Assembly: GCA_945877725.1 (NCBI GenBank)
Contig: CAMDXR010000052.1
Location: 1 to 12,805, forward strand
Origin: Limnohabitans sp. Rim8
GTDB taxonomy: Bacteria; Pseudomonadota; Gammaproteobacteria; Burkholderiales; Burkholderiaceae_C
Direction of reading: 5' to 3'
DNA: 12,805 nt
A program made the position numbers and the translations under genes. This document shows positions 7,265-12,805 of this stretch, one piece after another. Position 1 is the stretch's first letter. Each line of letters starts with the position of its first letter. The notes under the pieces were generated by a model. That model worked only from the letters and a program-made list of their open reading frames with translations, was not told the DNA's origin and did no database searches.

Positions 7265-8458
7265 GTGTCGCAAACCACCTCCATCGATCTGCTTTTTTCC
7301 GGCCTATCAGAGGACGAACAAACCATCCTGGATCAGGCCGATCGTTTCGGACGTGAGCAGATGTTTCCGCTGGCCGCCCGGATGGACAACGAGGAATGGT
7401 GGCCAACAGAGGTTTTCAAAAAAATCGGGGAAACCGGTTACTTCGGAATTCCTGTTCCCGAAGCTCACGGTGGTGCGGGCATGGATTTGTTCACCAGCGG
7501 TTTGGTACTGCAAGCCTTTTCGCGCTGGAACCACGCACTGGCATTGAGTTGGGTTGCACACGAAAACCTTTGCCTTTACAACATCTTCCGCAACGCAAAC
7601 GACGAACAACGTCAGCGCTACCTGCCGGGTCTTTGCAGCGGCAATTTGATCGGCGCATTAGGGCTTACCGAGCCCGGTGCTGGCTCCGATGCGCTCGGCT
7701 CCATGGCCACCACAGCCACACCGGATGGCGACGATTACTTGCTCAACGGCCGAAAAATTTACATCACCAATGGACCTGTGGCCGATGTGCTTCTGGTTTA
7801 TGCCAAAACGGATAAACAGCTAGGCGCACGGGGCATTTCTGCTTTCATTGTCGAAAAGGACATGCCAGGTTTCAGCGTGGCGCAAAAACTGGTGAAGATG
7901 GGTTTCAGAGGAAGCCAGACCGGTGAACTGGTGTTCGACAACTGTCGTGTCCCTGCAAGGAATTTGATCGGTGGGTTCAATGAGGGCGTGAAGGTGGTGA
8001 TGAGTGGCCTTGATTTGGAGCGCGCCATGATCTCGCCCATTTGCTTGGGCATTGCCGAACGTGCACTGGAACTCTCCTTGGACTACGCCCGCACGCGCCA
8101 TCAGTTTGGCAAGCCCATTTCCGACTTTCAGATGGTACGCGCCAAACTGGCCGACATGTATGTCTGGGTTGAATCGATGCGCTTGTTTACCTACCAGGCC
8201 CTGCGCGCTTCCAACCAACTTGAAATCGGCGGGGGCGGTCGCGGCAGCATTCACAAAATTACGGCAGCCTCGGTCATGTTTACCGCAGAGACCATGAACA
8301 AGGTACTCAATGAAGCTGTACAGATTCATGGAGGCACGGGCTACATCTGGGAGTCAGAAATCAACCGGCTTTATCGCGCAATCAAACTGCTGGAAATTGG
8401 CGCAGGTACGACGGAGGTACGCAAAATCATCATCAGCGAGGAAATGCTTCGCAGTTGA
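7265..8458 (+). CDS. Acyl-CoA dehydrogenase, isovaleryl-CoA dehydrogenase-like active site
   Basis: This 397-residue FAD enzyme (GTG start) introduces a trans-2 double bond into an acyl-CoA and passes electrons to ETF. Family motifs are GALGLTEPGAGSDALG (about residues 130-145), YITNGPVADVLLVYAKT, DYARTRHQFGKPISDFQ (about 273-288) and IHGGTGYIWESEINRLYR near the C-terminus. In medium-chain enzymes the catalytic base is the Glu of a C-terminal YEGT. Here that segment is LEIGAGTTEVR, so the Glu is absent. Instead Glu252 in GLDLERAM matches the Glu of isovaleryl-CoA dehydrogenase (Glu254 in human). A branched or otherwise bulky short-to-medium acyl group is thus plausible, though long-chain enzymes share the relocated Glu. 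It is the first gene of a plus-strand operon divergent from the liv operon. The next gene follows after 16 nt. Confidence 0.93.
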   Translation: MSQTTSIDLLFSGLSEDEQTILDQADRFGREQMFPLAARMDNEEWWPTEVFKKIGETGYFGIPVPEAHGGAGMDLFTSGLVLQAFSRWNHALALSWVAHENLCLYNIFRNANDEQRQRYLPGLCSGNLIGALGLTEPGAGSDALGSMATTATPDGDDYLLNGRKIYITNGPVADVLLVYAKTDKQLGARGISAFIVEKDMPGFSVAQKLVKMGFRGSQTGELVFDNCRVPARNLIGGFNEGVKVVMSGLDLERAMISPICLGIAERALELSLDYARTRHQFGKPISDFQMVRAKLADMYVWVESMRLFTYQALRASNQLEIGGGGRGSIHKITAASVMFTAETMNKVLNEAVQIHGGTGYIWESEINRLYRAIKLLEIGAGTTEVRKIIISEEMLRS

Positions 8459-8474
8459 AACTGAACTGTTCTGT

Positions 8475-9191
8475 ATGAAAACGCTCATCGTCTACGCTCA
8501 TCCGGAACCACGCTCTTTCAACGCAGCATTGCGCGATGTGGCTCGGGATGAGTTGCAAGCTCAAGGGCATGCGGTGGAGGTTTCTGATCTTTACGCCATG
8601 AAATTTAAACCGGCCATCGATCGGGAGGACTTTTCAAGCTGTTACGACAGTGAAAATTTCAACGTTTCCCTTGAACAACGACATGCCCACGCCCACAACG
8701 GACTTTCCCCTGATATTCGTGTCGAACTGGAAAAACTCCAAAGCGCAGACCTTTTGATTTTGCAGTTTCCGTTGTGGTGGTTTGGCATGCCCGCCATACT
8801 CAAAGGATGGATTGACCGCGTTTTTATATCGGGCGCTGTCTACGGACGAAGTGCCATATTCGACAAGGGGCGTTTAAAAGGCAAACGCGCCCTGGTTTGT
8901 GTGACCACAGGCGCACCTGCACAAGCCTTTGGACCGGAATCACTCAATGGCGAAATGCTGAGCCTGCTGGCCCCCTTGCACCAAGGCGTGTTGGGGTTCA
9001 CGGGCATGACCGTATTGCCACCTTTCGTGGCCCATCATGTGCCCTACGCGGGCCCCGATGGGCGTGCTGTCCTGCTCGCTCAATACCGTGCTTACCTCAA
9101 CAAAATTGACGCCTTACAGCCGTTGCCCATGCCTCGACTCGCTGACCATCCCGGTTGGTCCGAAGATGGCATGAGTCCCAAGGCGCAGTAG
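8475..9191 (+). CDS. NAD(P)H dehydrogenase (quinone)-like flavoprotein, flavodoxin fold (NQO/MdaB/KefF type)
   Basis: This 238-residue protein belongs to the Flavodoxin_2 fold. It opens with MKTLIVYAHPEPRSFNAAL, the first strand and phosphate-binding loop for FMN or FAD. It then has LQFPLWWFGMPAILKGW (96-112), the NQO1/NQO2 signature, followed by DRVFISGAVYG. VTTGAP (143-148) matches the loop that contacts the flavin. Family members reduce quinones or related electrophiles by two electrons with NAD(P)H. The frame is open from 8310, but ATG 8475 is taken because the protein family begins exactly at MKTLIVYAHP and the earlier part overlaps the dehydrogenase. No clear Shine-Dalgarno precedes it; the 16-nt gap suggests coupling. 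Its role in an acyl-CoA operon is unclear: detoxification of a quinone by-product, or redox work on an aromatic substrate. Confidence 0.9.
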   Translation: MKTLIVYAHPEPRSFNAALRDVARDELQAQGHAVEVSDLYAMKFKPAIDREDFSSCYDSENFNVSLEQRHAHAHNGLSPDIRVELEKLQSADLLILQFPLWWFGMPAILKGWIDRVFISGAVYGRSAIFDKGRLKGKRALVCVTTGAPAQAFGPESLNGEMLSLLAPLHQGVLGFTGMTVLPPFVAHHVPYAGPDGRAVLLAQYRAYLNKIDALQPLPMPRLADHPGWSEDGMSPKAQ

Positions 9192-9213
9192 TGCAAATTG
9201 AAGAAAGAGCGCA

Positions 9214-9978
9214 ATGACCGAAACCATTCGATTAGAACGTTTAAGCGATGACCACGCGCGTCTGACTCTTGCGCGCCCAGCACGCAACAACGCTTTGCGC
9301 ATGGAAGAACTCAAAGCGCTTTCTGAAATCACCACTTTGCTGTTGAAACAGCCCCCCCGCGTGTTGAGTATCGTTGCCGAGGGTTCATCCTTTGGTGTGG
9401 GCGGCGACATCCAATCTTTTGGTGAGGCCCTGGAACAAGGCGTTATGAATGACTGGCTAAGTGAAGCCATTGGCTACTTCAACGTCGCCATTTCAGGTTT
9501 GCGCGCCTTGGATACCGCCATAGTCGCGGGCATTCACGGGCCCGTTGCAGGCGGTACTTTGGGTCTTGTCTGGGTGTCTGATCATGTGATTGCGGCCGAC
9601 AATTTGAAACTCAATCTGGCCTATGCAAAACTGGGGGGTAGCCCTGATGGCGGTACATCGTGGTTTCTTCCACGTTTGGTTAACCCCTTGCGTGCTTTTG
9701 AGCTGTTTACTCTAACCCCCACGCTGAATGCAGAACAAGCCTGTAGCTGGGGGTTGGTGAACAAGGTTGTGCCTGCAAAGGTTTTGCTTACGGCCGTTGA
9801 GGATGTGGTCAACCAGTGGCTAGCGGTCCCCCCTGAGTCTTTGAAGAACTTCAAAAGGCTGCTGCGAACGAGTGGCAACAGCACCTTGCAAAGCCACCTG
9901 CAAAATGAACTTGAAGGTTTTCTAAAGGCCGGACAGCAGCCGGAGTTCTCTGCGCGGGTGAAAGCCTTCTTGGGTTAA
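9214..9978 (+). CDS. Enoyl-CoA hydratase/isomerase family protein (crotonase), isomerase-type active site
   Basis: This 254-residue crotonase-fold enzyme acts on an acyl-CoA. The CoA-binding and oxyanion features are RPARNNALRMEEL (21-33), SSFGVGGDIQSF (58-69) and GIHGPVAGGTLGL (106-118). In true hydratases the second oxyanion loop reads GGGxEL and a second Glu follows. Here the first Glu position is Gly117, and the later loop is GGSPDGGTSWFLPR (141-154). The Asp145 of 'PDGG' lines up with the catalytic Asp of PaaG-type isomerases (IGLVPDSGG). Double-bond isomerisation (delta3 to delta2) or ring-epoxide chemistry is therefore more likely than hydration. This is inference from motif alignment by eye. 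It starts 22 nt after the flavoprotein gene, with a weak AAGAAAGAG upstream, and is the last gene of the operon. No terminator is evident after it. Confidence 0.9.
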   Translation: MTETIRLERLSDDHARLTLARPARNNALRMEELKALSEITTLLLKQPPRVLSIVAEGSSFGVGGDIQSFGEALEQGVMNDWLSEAIGYFNVAISGLRALDTAIVAGIHGPVAGGTLGLVWVSDHVIAADNLKLNLAYAKLGGSPDGGTSWFLPRLVNPLRAFELFTLTPTLNAEQACSWGLVNKVVPAKVLLTAVEDVVNQWLAVPPESLKNFKRLLRTSGNSTLQSHLQNELEGFLKAGQQPEFSARVKAFLG

Positions 9979-10037
9979 ATCGTCCAACGAAGTGTTTATC
10001 AAGGCCGCGTTTCAAGGCCCTCAGTCATGCGTTTTAT

Positions 10038-10069
10038 TTGACCTTAGCGCATGTCCGTTTCGCCATAAT
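10038..10069 (+). promoter_or_regulatory. Weak candidate promoter of the small hypothetical gene
   Basis: TTGACC (10038-10043, 5/6) and CATAAT (10064-10069, 5/6) match the sigma70 boxes, but their 20-nt spacing is longer than the usual 16-18. They sit in the 165-nt gap after the crotonase gene, which otherwise shows nothing recognisable. Confidence 0.25.
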
Positions 10070-10143
10070 GATGTCCTGAATGACTGCGAAGAATGCGTCT
10101 GACGAACATGCATGGGTTGAATACGCATAAGGAGACAGGCCTC

Positions 10144-10455
10144 ATGAGCCCAACACTCAATACTTTGGACAATATGAAACAAGCCCTGCTGGCTTGTGAA
10201 AAAGGGCAATTGAGCCAACGCGCCTTGATCCAAAAATGGCGCTCTGAGGCTCTTCATTTGGCCTTGCCTGAGCGTTTTGGCGAAGTTTTGGGTGGCCTGC
10301 TGGACCGCATGGAAGCCAGCGCCTTGTTCAGTGAGGAGAGTTGTTCTTTCAGCCAACGAGGCCTGCTGGAGGGTCTGCACCTGTGGTCAGACAAGGCGCG
10401 GGCTCAGTGCTTACGGCAAGTTGAAGACGACACGACAAATCAAAAGTCTGGCTAA
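10144..10455 (+). CDS. Small hypothetical protein, helix-rich
   Basis: I do not recognise this 103-residue protein. It reads as a soluble, largely helical chain: NTLDNMKQALLACEKGQLSQ, then RALIQKWRSEALHLALPERF, then LGGLLDRMEASALF. It has two cysteines, no signal peptide and no membrane segment. The start at ATG 10144 is chosen over the frame's earlier ATG (10093) because TAAGGAGA (10128-10135) lies just upstream with good spacing. A strong terminator lies about 40 nt after the stop, so the gene appears to be a real single-gene unit. Neither the fatty-acid operon before it nor ettA, convergent after it, suggests a role. Confidence 0.7.
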   Translation: MSPTLNTLDNMKQALLACEKGQLSQRALIQKWRSEALHLALPERFGEVLGGLLDRMEASALFSEESCSFSQRGLLEGLHLWSDKARAQCLRQVEDDTTNQKSG

Positions 10456-10494
10456 ACCTTGTTAAAAAATTCCCCTCCAAAGGTATACAAAACG

Positions 10495-10518
10495 ACGGGC
10501 CCCGAAGGGCCCGTTTTT
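10495..10518 (+). terminator. Intrinsic terminator shared by convergent genes
   Basis: ACGGGCCC (10495-10502) and GGGCCCGT (10507-10514) form a perfect 8-bp GC-rich stem with a CGAA loop, followed by a T-run (10514-10518) on the plus strand. On the minus strand the loop reads TTCG closed by C-G, the extra-stable tetraloop, and the stem is followed by CGTTTTG. It probably ends both the small hypothetical gene and ettA, whose stop is at 10535. Confidence 0.88.
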
Positions 10519-10534
10519 ATTCAGTTTGCGCTGA

Positions 10535-12196
10535 TTACTTCAATGCTTTGAAGCGCACGCGCTTGGGTTTGGCGCCCTCTTCTCCCAAACGACGCTTTTT
10601 GTCAGCTTCGTATTCTTGGTAGTTGCCATCGAAAAACACCCACTGGCTGTCGCCTTCAGCGGCCAGGATATGGGTGGCAATGCGGTCCAGAAACCAGCGG
10701 TCGTGACTGATGACCATGATGGAACCTGCGAATTCGAGCAACGCATCTTCCAGTGCCCGCAAGGTTTCCACGTCCAAGTCGTTCGATGGCTCGTCCAGCA
10801 GCAAGACGTTGCCGCCCGCAATCAGGGTTTTGGCCAAGTGCAAACGTCCACGCTCGCCGCCGGACAACATGCCGACTTTCTTTTGCTGGTCTCCCCCGTT
10901 GAAGTTGAAGCGTCCGCAATAAGCACGGCTGGCCATCTGGAACTTGCCTACGTTCAGAATATCTAAGCCACCGGAAACGTCTTCCCAGACGGTTTTGTCA
11001 TTGTTCAGATCGTCTCGGTTCTGGTCGACAAAGGCCATGCGCACGGTTTGGCCGATCTTGACCTCGCCACTGTCAGGCTGTTCTTTGCCTGCAATCAACT
11101 TGAACAAGGTGGATTTACCGGCACCGTTGGGGCCGATGATGCCGACAATGGCACCTGCAGGCACCTGAAAACTCAGGTTATCGATCAGCACACGGTCGCC
11201 AAAAGACTTGCTGACGTTTTTGAACTCGAAAACCTCATTGCCCAGACGCTCGGCCACAGGGATAAAAATCTCCTGGGTTTCGTTGCGCTTTTGGTAATCG
11301 TGATCAGACAGCTCTTCAAAGCGGGCCAGACGTGCCTTGCTTTTGGCTTGGCGGCCTTTGGGGTTGGAACGCGCCCACTCAAGTTCCTTTTTCATCGCCT
11401 TAGAACGGGCATCTTCAGAACGCTGTTCGGTGGCCAAACGGGCATCTTTTTGCTCAAGCCACGAGGAATAATTGCCTTTGTAAGGAATGCCGGAACCCCG
11501 GTCGAGTTCCAAAATCCACTCTGCGGCGTTGTCCAAAAAGTAGCGGTCGTGGGTAATAGCGACCACAGTGCCCGAAAAACGTTGCAAGAAAAGCTCCAGC
11601 CAGTCCACCGATTCGGCATCCAAGTGGTTGGTGGGTTCGTCCAGCAACAACATGTCTGGGCGCGACAACAATAAACGGCACAAGGCCACGCGACGCTTTT
11701 CACCCCCTGACAGCTTGCCAATGATGGCATCCCAAGCGGGCAAACGCAGCGCATCGGCTGCGATTTCAAGTTGGTGCTCCGAGGCGTCGCCAGCGGTGGA
11801 AATAATGGCTTCGAGCTTGGCCTGTTCGGCGGCCAAGGCGTCGAAGTCGGCGTCTTCTTCGGCATAAGCCGCGTAAACCTCTTCCAAGCGGGCTTGCGCC
11901 GCCTTGACTTCGCCCATGCCGCTTTCCACGGCTTCGCGCACGGTTTGCTCGGGGTCCATGATCGGCTCTTGAGGCAGATAACCGATTTTTAAACCCGCCA
12001 TGGGGATGGCTTCGCCCTCAATTTCCTTGTCGATTCCGGCCATGATCTTGAGCAACGTGGACTTGCCCGAGCCGTTGGTCCCCAGCACGCCGATCTTGGC
12101 GCCCGGGAAAAAGGACAGAGAAATGTCCTTGAGAATGTGCCGCTTGGGTGGCACGATTTTGCCAACCCGGTTCATTGAAAATACGTATTGAGCCAT
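10535..12196 (-). CDS. ettA: Energy-dependent translational throttle protein EttA (ABC-F ATPase)
   Basis: This 553-residue ABC-F protein binds the ribosomal E site and gates entry into elongation according to ATP/ADP level (established for E. coli EttA). It has two ABC cassettes and no membrane part. Cassette 1 has Walker A GTNGSGKS (39-46), signature LSGGE (162-166) and LLLDEPTNHLD with catalytic Glu187. Cassette 2 has Walker A GPNGAGKS (355-362), signature LSGGE (444-448) and LLLDEPSNDLD with Glu469. The insert at about 90-135 is the arm domain of EttA, and the charged linker at about 245-310 joins the cassettes. Start MAQYVFSMNRVGK is the usual EttA N-terminus. The frame stays open 122 codons upstream, but that part overlaps the exonuclease gene and is unlike ABC-F. 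Length matches the family (about 555). Confidence 0.96.
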   Translation of the reverse strand: MAQYVFSMNRVGKIVPPKRHILKDISLSFFPGAKIGVLGTNGSGKSTLLKIMAGIDKEIEGEAIPMAGLKIGYLPQEPIMDPEQTVREAVESGMGEVKAAQARLEEVYAAYAEEDADFDALAAEQAKLEAIISTAGDASEHQLEIAADALRLPAWDAIIGKLSGGEKRRVALCRLLLSRPDMLLLDEPTNHLDAESVDWLELFLQRFSGTVVAITHDRYFLDNAAEWILELDRGSGIPYKGNYSSWLEQKDARLATEQRSEDARSKAMKKELEWARSNPKGRQAKSKARLARFEELSDHDYQKRNETQEIFIPVAERLGNEVFEFKNVSKSFGDRVLIDNLSFQVPAGAIVGIIGPNGAGKSTLFKLIAGKEQPDSGEVKIGQTVRMAFVDQNRDDLNNDKTVWEDVSGGLDILNVGKFQMASRAYCGRFNFNGGDQQKKVGMLSGGERGRLHLAKTLIAGGNVLLLDEPSNDLDVETLRALEDALLEFAGSIMVISHDRWFLDRIATHILAAEGDSQWVFFDGNYQEYEADKKRRLGEEGAKPKRVRFKALK

Positions 12197-12240
12197 GAGT
12201 AAACCTGAAAAAAAGGGGCCAAACTGGACGCCCCAAAAGT

Positions 12241-12279
12241 CAAATGCGACCCCGGTTCTGTACCGGAACCCTGCATTTG
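12241..12279. other. Imperfect nested hairpin between the exonuclease gene and ettA
   Basis: CAAATGC (12241-12247) is the exact reverse complement of GCATTTG (12273-12279). Inside it, GGTTC (12254-12258) pairs with GAACC (12266-12270), with an uneven internal loop between the stems. On the minus strand it is followed by ACTTTTGG, too short a T-run for a confident terminator. It may be a weak terminator of the exonuclease gene or structure in the ettA leader. The surrounding gap 12197-12341 shows no clear ettA promoter. Confidence 0.4.
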
Positions 12280-12341
12280 AGGGCAGACACGGTGTGTGCA
12301 ACCCGGCATTATCCCTGCTTGCAGGGCGTTTAAGCGAAAAA

Positions 12342-12805
12342 TCAGACCACGCGCTCTGACAACAGCCCTGCCCGGCTGGAAAACTGGACCCGGCTGTCCA
12401 GTGCTTCGAGCTGAACCCGCGCACTTCGGGTGCCATAGACCTCGGCTCGCAACCAAGCGCATTCGGCGTCCAAACCCTCATCTGATGACAAACTGCACCA
12501 CCAGACACGGCCTTCACCATCCCAGCGATAACCTCGGGCCTTGAGCTTGTCTTTGGCCTCAAAAGGTGCCCCGGTCGCCCTTAATTTGTAGCGGGTTTGT
12601 TCGGCCCCTGCCAATAACCTGTGCAACCCCGTTTGTCCGTCTGACAGGGGGGCCGCCAACACCTGCAACAAGGCATGGCAATCGACCTGAGCCCTGTGCG
12701 CTTCGTAAAACCAGCCCCGCTCGGACGCCAAAAACTCCAGCTTGGCCGAGCCGCTGCCCTCTTTTTTCCAGTCAATGCCCAAAAAAGAGCAGGCCCAAGG
12801 CTTGG
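12342..12805 (-). CDS. DnaQ-like 3'-5' exonuclease with C-terminal accessory domain (C-terminal part, cut by window edge)
   Basis: The gene enters from the right edge; about 154 codons are seen and no start is in the window. The visible part opens KPLACSFLGIDWKKEG and continues to FYEAHRAQVDCHALLQVL. That segment contains HRAQVD, the Exo III motif (HxxxxD) of DEDDh exonucleases such as the DNA polymerase III epsilon subunit, which digest DNA or RNA 3' to 5' using two metal ions. A C-terminal region of about 90 residues follows. It carries FEAKDKLKARGYRWDGEGRV and a WW pair, resembling small nucleotide- or DNA-associated modules of the DUF5710 type (tentative). A TTG at 12782 could be misread as a start, but the frame is open to the edge and the family sequence continues upstream of it. 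Confidence 0.85.
   Translation of the reverse strand, partial: KPWACSFLGIDWKKEGSGSAKLEFLASERGWFYEAHRAQVDCHALLQVLAAPLSDGQTGLHRLLAGAEQTRYKLRATGAPFEAKDKLKARGYRWDGEGRVWWCSLSSDEGLDAECAWLRAEVYGTRSARVQLEALDSRVQFSSRAGLLSERVV

Noticed and set aside
8310..8474. Upstream extension of the flavodoxin-fold protein
   Set aside because: It overlaps the acyl-CoA dehydrogenase 3' end in another frame, and the family N-terminus is MKTLIVYAHP at 8475.
9979..10030. Terminator after the crotonase gene
   Set aside because: Only short GGCC self-pairing is possible and there is no T-run; termination here cannot be supported.
12313..12325. Dyad CCCTG-CTTG-CAGGG as terminator of the exonuclease gene
   Set aside because: The stem is only 5 bp and no T-run follows on the minus strand.
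12197..12562. Upstream extension of the ettA frame by 122 codons
   Set aside because: It overlaps the exonuclease gene, is compositionally odd, and EttA proteins begin at MAQYVFSMNRVGK, which matches ATG 12196 and the family length.
1..12805. Mobile elements, tRNA genes, CRISPR arrays, integrase or attachment sites
   Set aside because: No transposase-like proteins, terminal repeats, spaced repeat arrays or tRNA-like cloverleaf sequences were noticed on either strand.

Overview
The window reads as chromosomal DNA of a betaproteobacterium, most likely order Burkholderiales and probably family Comamonadaceae. This rests on the ligase-in-LIV-operon layout, the basic LivF tail, the style of the SDR and exonuclease proteins, and moderate GC with AT-rich intergenic DNA. 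It is inferred from protein style, not from a database search. No mobile element, tRNA, rRNA or CRISPR array was seen.

Region 1 (1-6980, all minus strand) is one compact transport operon. In transcription order it holds livF, livG, a long-chain-type acyl-CoA synthetase, livH, livM, livK and an SDR reductase cut by the left edge. The first five genes overlap each other by 4, 4, 4 and 1 nt, which suggests translational coupling. The ligase sits between the ATPase and permease genes of a branched-chain-amino-acid-type (HAAT) ABC importer. The likely cargo is therefore a carboxylic acid that is converted to its CoA thioester on entry, rather than leucine. A 19-nt palindrome lies across the livM stop codon, just before the separately initiated livK.

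Region 2 (6981-7264) is an AT-rich divergent promoter region. It has a plausible sigma70-type promoter for the liv operon and a weaker one for the opposite operon.

Region 3 (7265-9978, plus strand) is a three-gene operon: an isovaleryl-CoA-dehydrogenase-type acyl-CoA dehydrogenase, an NQO/MdaB-type flavodoxin-fold NAD(P)H:quinone oxidoreductase, and a crotonase with isomerase-type rather than hydratase-type active-site residues. Together with the SDR, which resembles trans-2-enoyl-CoA or 2,4-dienoyl-CoA reductases, these look like a dedicated uptake, activation and beta-oxidation module for an unusual (unsaturated, branched or aryl-alkyl) carboxylate. No thiolase or 3-hydroxyacyl-CoA dehydrogenase is visible in the window.

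Region 4 (9979-12805) is unrelated. It holds a small unrecognised helical protein on the plus strand, a strong terminator shared by convergent genes, the translation factor EttA (ABC-F) on the minus strand, and the C-terminal part of a DnaQ-like 3'-5' exonuclease that runs off the right edge.
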